Part shown: piece after piece, positions 1-8,858 of the stretch
How the letters are laid out: every line of letters starts with the position of its first letter
Numbering within the stretch: the first letter of the stretch is position 1
Assembly: GCF_001402915.1 (NCBI RefSeq)
Contig: NZ_CP012945.1
Span: 4,379,501-4,443,500 of the forward strand
Direction of reading: 5' to 3'
Source: Devosia sp. A16
GTDB lineage: Bacteria; Pseudomonadota; Alphaproteobacteria; Rhizobiales; Devosiaceae
Length of the DNA: 64,000 nucleotides
Translations under genes and position numbers: made by a program
The notes under the pieces: generated by a model
Told to the model about the DNA's origin: nothing
What the model saw: only the letters and a program-made list of their open reading frames with translations
Databases searched by the model: none

Positions 1-416
1 GCCACGGCGTCGCCCAGTCGCAAGCGTCGCCTGGCAATGCCGAACAGCCCCCAGCGATCCGCGGCGAGGCTGAAGACGATCTGGCCCGCGAGGCCGAGCG
101 CCAGCGTGCCGGAAAGCGCCAACGACGAGTTCACCGCCGTCGAGGTCATGATCACCGTCACCGCCCCGGCAAAGCCGCCGAGATAAGCCCATAGCGGAAT
201 GGCCGCACGCGGCGCGCCGCTGCGCTGGATCGCCTTCCACCACAGCGGAATCACCAGCAGAGCCGCGACTGTCCCGGTGCCGTGCGCCATCCACGACGAG
301 AACAGCGCGCCGCCCTGTCGGGCCAGTTCGCCATTGAGGTGGACCATGAGCGAGAGCAGCGCCCCCGCTGCGAGCGCAGCGAGGTTGGCGGCGAGATCAA
401 TACGGCGAGCTGGCAT
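1..416 (-). CDS. DMT-superfamily transporter, YdcZ (DUF606) family, 3' end outside window
   Basis: The frame is open from an ATG at 416 to the window edge, giving the first 138 residues; the C-terminus is missing. The sequence is mostly hydrophobic, with four likely membrane helices (about residues 8-26, 38-60, 73-95, 98-118). The segment GLAGQIVFSLAADRWGLFG, around residues 109-127, matches the GQ...D.-G pattern typical of YdcZ/DUF606 proteins, which are half-size relatives of EamA drug/metabolite exporters in the inner membrane. The substrate cannot be told. No strong Shine-Dalgarno site is seen before the ATG. The next gene lies 80 bases upstream on the same strand. Confidence 0.75.
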   Translation of the reverse strand, partial: MPARRIDLAANLAALAAGALLSLMVHLNGELARQGGALFSSWMAHGTGTVAALLVIPLWWKAIQRSGAPRAAIPLWAYLGGFAGAVTVIMTSTAVNSSLALSGTLALGLAGQIVFSLAADRWGLFGIARRRLRLGDAV

Positions 417-495
417 CTGCGACTACGTTGGGAGGTGGGCCGGAGCAAGTGAGGGAGGGCGGGCCACATCGTCAAGATGCTCGTGCCGATGAGGC

Positions 496-1374
496 CTATG
501 CGTCTTCGGCAGGGGCGACTCGCTCGAGGAAGCGGCGAACGATGTCGACGACCTCGTCGAGATGGGTTTCGAGCAGCCAGTGGCCGCCATCCAGCAGGTG
601 CAGTTCGGCATCGGGGAGGTCGCGCAGATAGGCGCGCGCCGAAATCTCAGGCATGTACTCGTCGTGCGGTCCCCAAACGATCAGCGTAGGAGGACGATGT
701 GTCTTGAGATAGTGCCGATGCTGCGGAAACCAGGCGCGGTTCTGCTTAAGGCCGGCGAGGAGGTTCGTCGCGATCTGCTTGCGCTGTGGCGTCATCAGCG
801 TCCAGTGCAGCTCCCAGAGGTCTGGAGGCAGGCGATCGATGATGCCTGCCGGCGTTCCGTTCTCGAACTCCTGCCTGAAGGTGGCCTTGTTGATGGCCTT
901 GGCCAACGCCTCGCGCATCTCTTCCGGTGGCAGGTCCCACGTCCGTTCGATCTCGGCGTATTTCGGGCCCAGCGCGTCTTCATAAGGCACGTCGGCATTC
1001 TGCAGGATCATCGCGAGGATCCGCTCGGGCGCCTTGATCGCCAGGCGGGCGCCGATCGGCGAGCCGAAGTCATGCAGGTAGAGCACGAACCGGCGGAGAC
1101 CCAGTGTTTCGACGAACCGGTCGAGGAACTCGGCATAGCCGTCGAAACTGTAGTCGAAATCGACAGGATCGCTGCTGTAGCCCGCACCGGGGAAATCCGG
1201 TGCGATCAGCCGCCACCGGTCGGCCAGCCGGGTCATCAGGTTGCGGAACTCATAAGACGAGCAGGGATACCCGTGAGGCAGCAGGATGACCGGCGCGTCG
1301 GGCGGTCCGGCTTCGCGAAAGAACGTGTCGATCGGGCCGACAGCTACTCTTCGGTGTCTCACCTGACCGTGCAT
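496..1374 (-). CDS. Alpha/beta hydrolase, epoxide hydrolase / haloalkane dehalogenase type
   Basis: A 292-residue alpha/beta-hydrolase. The oxyanion-hole motif HGYP is at residues 34-37. The nucleophile elbow LHDFGSPIG puts an Asp (D102), not a Ser, at the nucleophile position, which is the hallmark of the epoxide hydrolase and haloalkane dehalogenase branch. The acid is probably D238 or E239 (GPHDEY) and the base H265 (DGGHW). The protein is expected to be cytosolic and to hydrolyse via a covalent ester with the Asp. The ATG at 1374 is preceded by AAGGAGG at five bases, so the start is secure. It stands alone between a transporter and a reductase gene. Substrate unknown. Confidence 0.85.
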   Translation of the reverse strand: MHGQVRHRRVAVGPIDTFFREAGPPDAPVILLPHGYPCSSYEFRNLMTRLADRWRLIAPDFPGAGYSSDPVDFDYSFDGYAEFLDRFVETLGLRRFVLYLHDFGSPIGARLAIKAPERILAMILQNADVPYEDALGPKYAEIERTWDLPPEEMREALAKAINKATFRQEFENGTPAGIIDRLPPDLWELHWTLMTPQRKQIATNLLAGLKQNRAWFPQHRHYLKTHRPPTLIVWGPHDEYMPEISARAYLRDLPDAELHLLDGGHWLLETHLDEVVDIVRRFLERVAPAEDA

Positions 1375-1441
1375 CGGAGCCTCCTTTCGAGAGGATACTC
1401 CGGGCTGAACGCCTCGAGCGGCTCAATGTTTCACAGAAGGG

Positions 1442-1990
1442 CTAGGGCCGGACCCATTGCGTCTGCAGTACGCCGCGATCGATCAGTTCCATGTCGCGCG
1501 CTTCGAGGCCCGCGCCGGGCAGCACGAGCCTCGGGTGGCCCTTGCTGAAGCAGGCAATGCCATCGGGCAGTTCCAGCTCGCGCACCTCCGAGAGCACAAA
1601 GCGATCGTACAGCGGCAGGAACAGGTCGAACGTGCCGGTGCCGCCGGTGACAGCGACGGTGCCTTGCTCGATGCCGAGCCGGGCGAGAACGTCCGCGATG
1701 CCGATCCCGGCAGGATTCCACAACTGTGTGAGGGAATCGCCGGGATCGCGCTCGAACGCCTGCACGGAACGGGTCAGCACTAGGCGCCTGCGGCCAGGAT
1801 TGGGATGACGCTCATGACCAAGCCGGCCAAGCACCACCAGCACCGCCGCATCGAGCGCTGCCTGGAAAATGCGCCAATCGGCCTCGTTGCGCAGCGCTGG
1901 CGGCATGCTGCCGTCAGCCGCGGCAATCATGCCGTCCACCGAAACGATGGCGTGACCTTCGATGCTGACGTTGGAGCCGGGGATGGACAT
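1442..1990 (-). CDS. Dihydrofolate reductase-fold (RibD C-terminal-like) oxidoreductase
   Basis: A 182-residue protein. Its N-terminal strand HAIVSVDGMIAAADG carries the S-DG-IA signature of the RibD C-terminal/DHFR fold. A later segment VTGGTGTFDLFLP (about residues 114-126) looks like the GG-x-F nucleotide-binding loop, followed by a FVLSEV strand as in RibD-like NAD(P)H reductases. It is shorter than RibD and has no deaminase domain, so it is a stand-alone reductase of unknown substrate rather than a riboflavin enzyme. It starts at an ATG and ends 67 bases from the hydrolase gene; both are on the minus strand. Confidence 0.75.
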   Translation of the reverse strand: MSIPGSNVSIEGHAIVSVDGMIAAADGSMPPALRNEADWRIFQAALDAAVLVVLGRLGHERHPNPGRRRLVLTRSVQAFERDPGDSLTQLWNPAGIGIADVLARLGIEQGTVAVTGGTGTFDLFLPLYDRFVLSEVRELELPDGIACFSKGHPRLVLPGAGLEARDMELIDRGVLQTQWVRP

Positions 1991-2072
1991 CGTCCGGCTC
2001 TAGCGCGAGCCGGTGGGCGCGGCAACCCGAGATTGGGGCTTTCCGTGAAGCGCCGGCATGCTAGGTCAGGGC

Positions 2073-2723
2073 ATGCCCGATCCACACCCCACACCGCTGA
2101 TCCTGCCGCTCGGCGACCGCGGTCTGCTGGTGCGGTTCGGCGACAGCCTCTCCGATACGGCCAATCGAGCGGCCATCGCCCTCGCCGGGCGCGTCGAGGC
2201 AGCCGCGCTGCCGGGGGTGGCGGAGGTGGTGCCGAACCTCATTTCGGTACTGCTCCGCTATGACCCGGCAACGCTGACATTCGATCGCCTGGCCGGCGAA
2301 ATCAGGCTGCTGGTCTCGGGGCTTGAGGATGCGCCTGCGGCCGGCACGCGCCACGTCGTGCAGGTCAGCTTCGATGGCGAGGACCTCGAGGAGGTTGCGG
2401 GCCTGCTGCATGTGTCGGTGATGGAGTTCCTGGCGATGCACAATGCTGCCGCGCTGCGCGTGCTGGCGACCGGCTTCGCGCCTGGCTTCGTCTATTGCGG
2501 CATGCATCCCGAAACCTTGGTCGTGCCGCGCCGAAGCGTGGTGCGCCGGCAGGTGGCGGCGGGCACGGTGCTGTTCGCCGCGGGACAGACGGCGATCACG
2601 TCGACTCCGATCCCCACCGGCTGGCATGTGATCGGCCATACCGACTTCCGCAATTTCGACCCGGCCGCGGAGCCGCCGACAGCGGTGCGGGCCGGCGACA
2701 TCCTGCAGTTCGCGGCGCCATGA
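2073..2723 (+). CDS. pxpB: 5-oxoprolinase subunit PxpB (KipI-like)
   Basis: First gene of the pxpB-pxpC-pxpA operon. PxpB and PxpC form the ATP-dependent complex that phosphorylates 5-oxoproline before PxpA opens the ring, returning spontaneously formed pyroglutamate to glutamate. The family core is visible: FAPGFVYCGMHPE near residues 131-143, then a basic R-S-V-V...AAGTV...GQT segment and GGW-like TGWHVIGHTDFRNFD. Two in-frame ATGs are possible: 2073 (AGG-rich bases just before it) and 2058, five codons upstream. I prefer 2073, weakly. The stop overlaps the pxpC start as ATGA, implying translational coupling. Confidence 0.93.
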   Translation: MPDPHPTPLILPLGDRGLLVRFGDSLSDTANRAAIALAGRVEAAALPGVAEVVPNLISVLLRYDPATLTFDRLAGEIRLLVSGLEDAPAAGTRHVVQVSFDGEDLEEVAGLLHVSVMEFLAMHNAAALRVLATGFAPGFVYCGMHPETLVVPRRSVVRRQVAAGTVLFAAGQTAITSTPIPTGWHVIGHTDFRNFDPAAEPPTAVRAGDILQFAAP

Positions 2724-3610
2724 CCGGCATCCGCATTACCCGCGCCGGGCCTTTGGTGACGCTGCAGGACGCCGGTCGGCCCGGGTTGCTGCGGCACGGT
2801 ATCAGTGCGTCCGGCCCGATGGATCGTACGGCCTTCGAGCGGGCGGGCGGCTGGCTCGGCGCCGCCGGGACGACCGGCATCGAGTTCACCACGGCGGGCC
2901 TCGGCTTGGTCGCCGAGGGCTCGGTTGCGATCGCGCTCGATGGCGGCGCCTTCGAGCTGAGCATCGATGGCGAAGCAAAGCCATGGCCGGCACGGGCGCT
3001 CCTGCAGCCCGGCGCGGTGGTTGAGATTCGACCGGGCAGCGCCGGCAACTACGGCTATCTGCGCTTCGATCGCGAAGTCGACATCGCCCCGGTGATGGGC
3101 AGCCGGGCGACCAGCTGCATTGCCGGCATCGGCGGCTTCGGCGGGCGGGCGCTGCAGGTCGGCGACGTCGTGCCGCTCGGCGCAACGCTGCCGCGCGGAC
3201 GCGGCCAGCACCCAACCCCGGCGGCGGAGCGGGATGGCCCGATCAGGGTGGTCTGGGGCATTCATGCCGACCGCTTCGACGATGTCATCCGTCAGCGTTT
3301 CGTTACCGATGGGTTCGTCGTGTCGCCGCAGCTCGACCGCATGGGGGTGCGGCTTGCCGATCCGCATCGCGTGTTTGCCGCGGCCAGGATCCTGTCGCTG
3401 GTGTCGGATGCCGTGGTGCCAGGCGATATCCAGATCCTCGGCGATGGTACGCCGATCGTGCTGATGCGCGATCACCAGCCGACCGGTGGCTATCCACGGA
3501 TCGCCACGGTGGTCTCGGTCGACCTCGATCGGTTCGCCCAGTTGCGGCCCGGAGCGCCTGTGCGGTTCGAGCCGGTTACAGTGGCGCATGCGGAGGGGCT
3601 GAAGCCGTGA
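2720..3610 (+). CDS. pxpC: 5-oxoprolinase subunit PxpC (KipA-like, biotin-dependent carboxyltransferase fold)
   Basis: A 296-residue KipA/PxpC protein and partner of PxpB. It opens with [17 protein letters not shown], the near-invariant N-terminus of the family, and the [13 protein letters not shown] block follows at about residue 30. The C-terminal part holds SQLDRMG-like [12 protein letters not shown] and DHQPTGGYP, both conserved in carboxyltransferase-domain homologues. The start is the ATG at 2720, inside the pxpB stop (ATGA overlap). The frame continues open upstream inside pxpB, but nothing family-like is encoded there. Its own stop overlaps the pxpA start. Confidence 0.94.
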   Translation: MTGIRITRAGPLVTLQDAGRPGLLRHGISASGPMDRTAFERAGGWLGAAGTTGIEFTTAGLGLVAEGSVAIALDGGAFELSIDGEAKPWPARALLQPGAVVEIRPGSAGNYGYLRFDREVDIAPVMGSRATSCIAGIGGFGGRALQVGDVVPLGATLPRGRGQHPTPAAERDGPIRVVWGIHADRFDDVIRQRFVTDGFVVSPQLDRMGVRLADPHRVFAAARILSLVSDAVVPGDIQILGDGTPIVLMRDHQPTGGYPRIATVVSVDLDRFAQLRPGAPVRFEPVTVAHAEGLKP

Positions 3611-4350
3611 ACGAACTCGACCTCAATGCCGACCTTGGCGAAGGCATGCCCAGCGACGCAGCCCTGTTCGACATCGTCTCGTCGGCGTCGATCGCCTGCG
3701 GCGGCCATGCCGGCGACGAAACGACGATGCGGTTGGCGCTGCGGGCGGCCAGGGCCCGAGGCGTAGCTGTCGGGGCGCATCCTGGTTTTGCCGATCGCGA
3801 ACATTTCGGCCGCCGCCGGCTGCTGCTGCCGCCCGAGGAACTGGACGAGCAGGTGCGCGCCCAGGTGCGCACCCTGGTCGAGTACGCCGAGGAAGAGGAA
3901 GTGCCGGTGCGCTACCTCAAGCTGCATGGGGCGCTCGCCAACATGGCGGCGGAGGAGCCGGCCGTTGCGGCGCTGTGCTTTGCTTCGGTAACCGGGCTGG
4001 TGCCGGGCCTGGCGGTGCTGGCCATCGACGACAGCGCGCAGGTCGAGGTGGCCGAGGCGCTGGGCTATCCCGTGGTGCGCGAGGCTTACGCCGACCGGGC
4101 CTATCAGCCGAACGGACTGCTGGTGCCGCGGTCCGAGCCCGGCGCGGTGCTGCACGACGCCACGGCCATTGCCGAGCGTGCGGTGCGGCTGGCGCGGGCA
4201 GGGGAGCTCGTCGCGATCGACGGCTCGGTGATCCGCTCCCGGGCCTCCTCGCTCTGCATCCATGGCGATACCGAGGAGGCGGTGGCGATCGCGCGGGCGG
4301 TGCGGCTCGCGCTCGAGGCCGAGGGGATCACCATCCGCGCTCCCTACTGA
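3607..4350 (+). CDS. pxpA: 5-oxoprolinase subunit PxpA (LamB/YcsF family)
   Basis: A 247-residue LamB/YcsF protein, the catalytic hydrolase part of the bacterial 5-oxoprolinase. It begins with DLNADLGEG and has [11 protein letters not shown] at about residues 31-41, the conserved acid- and His-containing pocket. It starts with GTG at 3607, overlapping the pxpC TGA (GTGA), so all three pxp genes are chained by four-base overlaps. With PxpBC it converts 5-oxo-L-proline and ATP to glutamate, ADP and phosphate. The operon order B-C-A is the usual one. folD follows after 56 bases. Confidence 0.95.
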   Translation: MNELDLNADLGEGMPSDAALFDIVSSASIACGGHAGDETTMRLALRAARARGVAVGAHPGFADREHFGRRRLLLPPEELDEQVRAQVRTLVEYAEEEEVPVRYLKLHGALANMAAEEPAVAALCFASVTGLVPGLAVLAIDDSAQVEVAEALGYPVVREAYADRAYQPNGLLVPRSEPGAVLHDATAIAERAVRLARAGELVAIDGSVIRSRASSLCIHGDTEEAVAIARAVRLALEAEGITIRAPY

Positions 4351-4406
4351 GGTTGCACGGGAAGGCGAGTTGCTCCATATCGGGCGCTCCAGCCCGAGGA
4401 GTTCCC

Positions 4407-5309
4407 ATGACCGCCAAGATCATCGACGGAAAGACCTATGCCGAGGGCCTGCGGGGCCGGATCGCCGGCCATGTCGAGCGCCTGAAGCGCGACCACGGCA
4501 TCACGCCCGGCCTGGCGGTGGTGATCGTCGGACACGATCCGGGCAGCCAGATCTATGTGAGCCAGAAGGCCAAGCAGACCGTCGAGGTCGGCATGCACTC
4601 GGAGAAATACGAGTTGCCCGAAGACGCCTCCGAGGCCGAAGTGCTGGCCCTGGTGCAGAACCTCAATGCCGACCCGGCCATTCATGGCATCCTGGTGCAA
4701 CTGCCGGTGCCCAAGCAGATCGATCCCAACAAGATCATCGCGACGATCTCGCCCGACAAGGATGTCGACTGCTTCACCCCGGCCAGCGTCGGCAAGCTGC
4801 AGATCGGTCTGCCGGGACCGGTGAGCTGCACGCCGCTCGGCTGCCTGATGCTGCTGCGCGATACGCTCGGCTCGCTCGATGGGCTCAATGCGGTGATCGT
4901 CGGCCGCTCGAACCTGGTCGGCAAGCCGATGGCGCAGCTGTTGCTGCGCGAGAATTGCACGGTGACCGTGGCGCATTCGAAGACCAGGAACCTGGCCGAT
5001 GTGGTCCGGCAGGCCGATATCGTGGTCGCCGCGGTCGGCCGCCCGCAGATGATCAAGGGCGACTGGATCAAGCCGGGCGCGACGGTGATCGATGTCGGCA
5101 TCAACCGCATTCCGGCGCCGGAGCGGGGGGAAGGCAGGACGCGACTGCTTGGGGACGTTGACTATGCCGCGGCGGCCGAAGTTGCCGGCGCCATCACGCC
5201 GGTTCCGGGCGGGGTAGGGCCGATGACCATCGTCTGCCTGCTTGCCAACACCGTGACCACTGCCTCGCTGATCAACGGCATCGAACCGCCGAAGGACTTG
5301 ACGCCGTAA
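4407..5309 (+). CDS. folD: Bifunctional methylenetetrahydrofolate dehydrogenase / cyclohydrolase FolD
   Basis: A 300-residue FolD, interconverting 5,10-methylene- and 10-formyl-tetrahydrofolate with NADP in the cytosol. Catalytic Y50 and K54 lie in YVSQK, D122 in DKDVDCFTP, the nucleotide-binding turn GRSNLVGKP at about 167-175, and the C-terminal PGGVGPMT signature near 265. The start is the ATG at 4407, with GAGGA just upstream; the longer open frame reading through pxpA is chance. Formyl-THF from FolD is used by PurN, encoded at 51402-51998. A palindromic repeat follows the stop. Confidence 0.97.
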   Translation: MTAKIIDGKTYAEGLRGRIAGHVERLKRDHGITPGLAVVIVGHDPGSQIYVSQKAKQTVEVGMHSEKYELPEDASEAEVLALVQNLNADPAIHGILVQLPVPKQIDPNKIIATISPDKDVDCFTPASVGKLQIGLPGPVSCTPLGCLMLLRDTLGSLDGLNAVIVGRSNLVGKPMAQLLLRENCTVTVAHSKTRNLADVVRQADIVVAAVGRPQMIKGDWIKPGATVIDVGINRIPAPERGEGRTRLLGDVDYAAAAEVAGAITPVPGGVGPMTIVCLLANTVTTASLINGIEPPKDLTP

Positions 5310-5354
5310 GCTCTGAAGCAGGCGCGGGAGGGACCGGCGCGCCTGCCACCTCTC

Positions 5355-5478
5355 ACCAGTCTCGCGCTTCGCGCGATCCACCCTCTCCCCGACGGGGAGA
5401 GGAACAGAGGTGATCGCCGCGCTCTCCGGATTCTTCTCCCCGTCGGGGAGAAGGTGGCGCGTAGCGCCGGATGAGGGG
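5355..5478. repeat. Dispersed palindromic (REP/BIME-like) element with two hairpins
   Basis: Two near-identical palindromes face each other: arms CCTCTCCCCG / CGGGGAGAGG at 5382-5402 and TTCTCCCCG / CGGGGAGAA at 5434-5452, each with a one-base loop. Flanking bases (a CGCGCTTCGCGCG palindrome on the left, GGCGCGTAGCGCC on the right) extend the symmetry. It fills the gap between the convergent folD and yjbR-like genes, where it may also end transcription from both sides. This type of extragenic palindrome is common in rhizobial genomes. Confidence 0.75.
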
Positions 5479-5506
5479 AAAGCCACAATCGAAGGCAGAA
5501 CGGCAG

Positions 5507-5857
5507 TTACCGCTTCGCCGCCGCATACGCCTCGGCCAGCCGCTTCGGCGCCCGGAACCTCCAGGCATCCTCCAGCCGCAGCGACAACTCCTCGTCGCCG
5601 ATCACGTCGAGCCGGACCAGGAGCCCCGGCCAGCCCTTGAAGTGGTCGGTCTGCCAGTAGATCTCGGGCGCCATCTCCATCAGCAGTTCCTTCTGCTCGA
5701 GCGGGCAATGCAGCACCATCTCCTGCGGCCCACGCACCGAGGCGAAGTTCTTGCCCCTGACCTTGAGCGACGGCGCGCCGTAGCTGGTGGACTCGCTGAC
5801 TTCGGGCAGCTGCAACGCCGCGCAGATACGCAACATCCGGTCCATCTCGTGGCCCAT
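5507..5857 (-). CDS. MmcQ/YjbR family protein
   Basis: A 116-residue protein of the MmcQ/YjbR family, with the CyaY-like double-wing fold. Family marks are TSYGAPSLKVRGKNFASV near the N-terminus, HFKGWPGLLVRLD in the middle and the LEDAWRFRAPKRLA helix at the end. The start is set at the ATG at 5857 because AAGGAG sits six bases upstream; an ATG two codons earlier overlaps that site. Members are called DNA-binding, but a precise function is unknown. It is convergent with folD and divergent from mgtE, whose start is 120 bases away. Confidence 0.85.
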   Translation of the reverse strand: MGHEMDRMLRICAALQLPEVSESTSYGAPSLKVRGKNFASVRGPQEMVLHCPLEQKELLMEMAPEIYWQTDHFKGWPGLLVRLDVIGDEELSLRLEDAWRFRAPKRLAEAYAAAKR

Positions 5858-5977
5858 CGCCATCTCCTTCTCGGCGAAGCAAAAAACAGCATGCGACTGG
5901 GTAGCAAGTCTGGCGCATCTCAAACCGATTGGCTACACAACGGTTTGAACCCGAAGCGCCAGCCTCCCGGGGTCTCC

Positions 5978-7396
5978 ATGACCAATGAATCCGACATCGC
6001 GGAAATCGGGGAAGCCCGGCCCGATCCGAACGCGCTTCGCGGTCCGGACGATCACCTGAATCAGCAGTGGATCGAGCGGCTGCGCGCCCACCTGCTGGCG
6101 GGCGAAGAGCACGACGTCGCCGAGATGATGGAGCCGCTGCACGCCGCCGATGCTGGTGACGTGCTGGAGGCGCTCGAGCAGGACGAGCGCGTCGCGCTGG
6201 TCCAGATGCTCGGCGACAAGTTCGACTACCTGGCCCTGACCGAGGTCGACGATAACGTTCGTACCGACCTGATCGAGGGACTGCCGGCCGAGGACGTGGC
6301 GCGCGGCGTTGCGAGTCTCGACAACGACGACGCCGTCTACATCCTCGAGGACATGGATGCCGGGGACCGGGAGGAGATCCTTGCGCAGCTGCCGGCTTTC
6401 GAGCGGCTGAGCCTCAAGCGCAGCCTGGACTTTCCCGAGGACTCCGCCGGCCGGCGGATGCAGACCGATTTCATCGCCATCCCGCCGTTCTGGACCGTCG
6501 GCCAGACCATCGACTACCTGCGGGTGGAGAAGGATCTCCCCGACGAGTTCTTTCAGCTCTACGTCGTCGATCCCGGCTATCGGGTGCTGGGCACCATTCC
6601 GCTCGACAAGTTCCTGCGCTCCAGGCGCCAGGTCCGGATCGAGAACCTGATGAACCACGACGTCCTCACGGTGGAAGCCACCGAGGACCAGGAAGAGGCA
6701 GCGCGCGACTTCGAGCGTTACGACCTCGTCGAGATCGGCGTCGTGGATGAGAACAAGCGGCTGGTCGGCGTGCTGACCGTCGACGACATCGTCGACGTGA
6801 TCCACGAGGAGGCGACCGAGGACATCAAGCTGCTCGGTGGTGTGGCCGGCGACGAAGAGCTGTCGGACAATGTGCTCTCGACCGTGCGCAGCCGCGCCCC
6901 CTGGCTGGTGGTCAACCTCATCACCGCCATGCTTGCTTCCTTCGTCATCAGCCTGTTCAACGCCACCATCGAGCAGATGGTGGCGTTGGCCGCGTTGATG
7001 CCGATCGTCGCCTCGATGGGCGGCAACGCCGGCACCCAGACCATGACCGTCACGGTGCGCGCCCTCGCCACCCGCGACCTCGATCGGGGCAGGGTGCGCC
7101 GCCTGATCCTGCGCGAGGTCACCGGCGGCTTCCTCAACGGGTGCATCTTCGCCGTGCTGATCGGCGCCGTCACCTGGCTGCGCTACGCCAGCCCGAGTCT
7201 GGGGATCGTCATCGGCCTCGCCATGATCATCAACATGATCGCCGCCGGCAGCGCTGGAATTTTGATCCCGCTGACGCTCAACAGACTGAAGGTCGACCCG
7301 GCGATCGCCTCCTCGGTGTTCGTCACCACCGTCACCGATGTGATTGGATTCTTCGCGTTTTTGGGCCTGGCCGGGCTCTGGTTCGGCCTCTTCTAG
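5978..7396 (+). CDS. mgtE: Magnesium transporter MgtE
   Basis: A 472-residue MgtE. Domain order: acidic MgtE N domain with helical repeats (about 20-140), tandem CBS domains (about 140-270, ending in VGVLTVDDIVDVI), then five membrane helices (about 285-472). ASMGGNAGTQTMT, the conserved pore-lining segment, is near residues 344-356. The cytosolic N and CBS domains sense intracellular Mg and gate the channel. The start is the ATG at 5978; the frame stays open further upstream through the yjbR-like gene, but that is antisense noise. Monocistronic, as far as can be seen. Confidence 0.96.
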   Translation: MTNESDIAEIGEARPDPNALRGPDDHLNQQWIERLRAHLLAGEEHDVAEMMEPLHAADAGDVLEALEQDERVALVQMLGDKFDYLALTEVDDNVRTDLIEGLPAEDVARGVASLDNDDAVYILEDMDAGDREEILAQLPAFERLSLKRSLDFPEDSAGRRMQTDFIAIPPFWTVGQTIDYLRVEKDLPDEFFQLYVVDPGYRVLGTIPLDKFLRSRRQVRIENLMNHDVLTVEATEDQEEAARDFERYDLVEIGVVDENKRLVGVLTVDDIVDVIHEEATEDIKLLGGVAGDEELSDNVLSTVRSRAPWLVVNLITAMLASFVISLFNATIEQMVALAALMPIVASMGGNAGTQTMTVTVRALATRDLDRGRVRRLILREVTGGFLNGCIFAVLIGAVTWLRYASPSLGIVIGLAMIINMIAAGSAGILIPLTLNRLKVDPAIASSVFVTTVTDVIGFFAFLGLAGLWFGLF

Positions 7397-7469
7397 GCCG
7401 CTGTCCACAGCAATACTCGACCTATCCACTGTGGCTTTCCCGCCACTTCCCAACCACGCCCCTGCCGAG

Positions 7470-7484
7470 TTAACGAATCATTAC
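7470..7484 (+). promoter_or_regulatory. Near-consensus CtrA-like box (TTAA-N7-TTAC)
   Basis: TTAA at 7470-7473, seven bases, then TTAC at 7481-7484: seven of eight consensus bases of the alphaproteobacterial CtrA site TTAA-N7-TTAA. It lies 61 bases before the small protein gene at 7546, the right distance to act on its promoter. One such match may occur by chance. Confidence 0.3.
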
Positions 7485-7545
7485 TGTCGCAATTCCGTCA
7501 CCATGTGTGGTTGCGGCAGCCCGAGAACGGCAAGAAGGAGCTTTG

Positions 7546-7659
7546 ATGCGAGGCCAATCAAAGACCGAATGGTGGCGATCCGCCTTACCGACAGTGTCCT
7601 GGACACTCGTCTGTCTGGTGGCCATGTCACTGGTGTTCACTATCGTTGCCGGCGCTTAG
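7546..7659 (+). CDS. Small single-pass membrane protein, 37 residues
   Basis: A short reading frame with convincing signals. AAGGAG lies six bases before the ATG, there are 37 codons to a TAG, and a strong terminator follows at 7707. The product has a polar basic N-terminus (MRGQSKTEWWRS) and then one hydrophobic helix of about 22 residues (roughly 14-36), so it should sit in the inner membrane with the N-terminus inside. I do not recognise a family. It fills the gap between mgtE and the GST gene and has its own upstream space (7397-7545), including a CtrA-like box. It could be a regulator of a membrane enzyme, possibly the neighbouring MgtE, but that is only a guess. Confidence 0.6.
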   Translation: MRGQSKTEWWRSALPTVSWTLVCLVAMSLVFTIVAGA

Positions 7660-7706
7660 GACGGAGCGCAACTGGACCTGAAGGTCCTTCGATAGTACAG
7701 AATTTT

Positions 7707-7743
7707 GGAAGGGCGCCGGGCCATTCGGCGCCCTTCCGCTTTT
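7707..7743 (+). terminator. Rho-independent terminator
   Basis: An 11-bp perfect stem (GGAAGGGCGCC / GGCGCCCTTCC) with an 8-base loop, then a run ending in TTTT. It ends transcription of the small protein gene just before the GST gene begins. Confidence 0.85.
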
Positions 7744-7752
7744 GAGGCTCGC

Positions 7753-8430
7753 ATGAAGCTCATCTTTGCCAACCGCAACTACTCGAGCTGGTCGCTTCGC
7801 GCCTGGCTGGTGCTGCGCCATTTCAACATTCCGTTCGACGAAGAGCTGGTGTTGCTCAACGGCGAAGGCTGGCAGCAGAACCTGCGCAAGAAATCGCCGA
7901 GCGGCAAAGTGCCGGTGCTGGTCGACGGTGACGTGGTGTTGCCCGAAACCACAGCGATCATCGAATATCTGCACGACAAATACCCCGCCAAGGGCATCTG
8001 GCCATCCAATCGGGTCGAACGGGCTTATGCCCGGTCGGCGGCCGCCGAGATGCATGGCGGCTTCCTGGCCCTGCGCGACGCCGCGCCGATGAACCTGCGC
8101 GCTTCGCATCCCGGCAAGGTCGACATCGATATGGTGGCCGACGACCTGAAGCGCATCGAGCGCATCTGGGGCGACCTGCTGTCGAAGTCCGGCGGGCCCT
8201 ATCTGTTCGGTTCGTTCAACGCAGCCGACGCGATGTACGCGCCGGTGGCGACCCGTATCCGTACTTATGAGCTGCCGGTGAGCGATCTGGCGCAGGAATA
8301 TGTCGAGGCGATCTACGCCTTGCCGACGTTTCAGGAATGGCTGGCCGAGGCCCTGAAGGAGCCCTGGGTGGTCGATCAGGACGAGATCGACATCATCAAC
8401 GCCAAGCGGGACGCGGCCGGCAACGCATGA
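7753..8430 (+). CDS. Glutathione S-transferase family protein
   Basis: A 225-residue cytosolic GST. The N-terminal thioredoxin-like domain starts MKLIFANRNYSSWSLRAWL, where the SSWSLR serine is the likely glutathione-activating residue. The cis-Pro region (SGKVPVLVDG) and the glutathione-binding LPETTAIIEYL follow near 51-75. The C-terminal helical domain runs to 225. It opens a four-base-overlap series: its TGA overlaps the ATG of the DUF1489 gene, which overlaps the DUF4180 gene. The terminator directly upstream means the operon must have its promoter inside or just after that hairpin. Confidence 0.88.
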   Translation: MKLIFANRNYSSWSLRAWLVLRHFNIPFDEELVLLNGEGWQQNLRKKSPSGKVPVLVDGDVVLPETTAIIEYLHDKYPAKGIWPSNRVERAYARSAAAEMHGGFLALRDAAPMNLRASHPGKVDIDMVADDLKRIERIWGDLLSKSGGPYLFGSFNAADAMYAPVATRIRTYELPVSDLAQEYVEAIYALPTFQEWLAEALKEPWVVDQDEIDIINAKRDAAGNA

Positions 8431-8858
8431 TGCATATGATCAAGCTCTGCGTCGGCGTAGCGACGCTGGAGGAGCTCGAGTCCTATCGCAGCGAGCGTGC
8501 TCATTGGTGGGGCGCCGACTATGGCGAGGACGTGCACGTCCATCGCACCCGTACCATGCCCAAGCGCAAGGGCGAGATGGAAGGGCAGGGCTCGATCTAC
8601 TGGGTGATCTCCGGGGTGATCCGTTGCCGCCAGCCGATCCTGAGGCTGGCCGAGGCCGTCGACGAGCAGGGGCTGAAGTGTTGCGACATCATCATGGCGC
8701 CGGACATGGTGCGCACCATTCCGCGCCCCAAATCGCCGTTCCAGGGCTGGCGCTACCTTGACCCCAAGGATGCCCCCGCCGATATCGGCAAGGGCGGTTT
8801 CGAGGAGGAGGGCTCGCTCGAACTCGCCGAGGAACTGGCGAAACTGGGACTGATCTGA
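8427..8858 (+). CDS. DUF1489 family protein
   Basis: A 143-residue protein starting MMHMIKLCVGVATLEELE. The HVHRTRTMPKRKGE and GSIYWVISGVIRCRQPIL segments are characteristic of DUF1489, an alphaproteobacterial family without a known function. It is soluble and rich in charged residues at the C-terminus. The first of two tandem ATGs overlaps the GST stop (ATGA), and its own TGA shares an A with the next start. Conservation of the family and tight coupling suggest a housekeeping role, but none can be named. Confidence 0.85.
   Translation: MMHMIKLCVGVATLEELESYRSERAHWWGADYGEDVHVHRTRTMPKRKGEMEGQGSIYWVISGVIRCRQPILRLAEAVDEQGLKCCDIIMAPDMVRTIPRPKSPFQGWRYLDPKDAPADIGKGGFEEEGSLELAEELAKLGLI

Noticed and set aside
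5355-5478. CRISPR-like repeats
   Set aside because: Only two palindromes in inverted orientation, no regular spacers and no cas genes anywhere in the window.
5933-7453. Long antisense frame over mgtE, as well as others over clpA, ppk and aspS
   Set aside because: GC-rich codon use leaves long open mirror frames; the products are rich in His, Arg, Gly and Gln and match no known fold.
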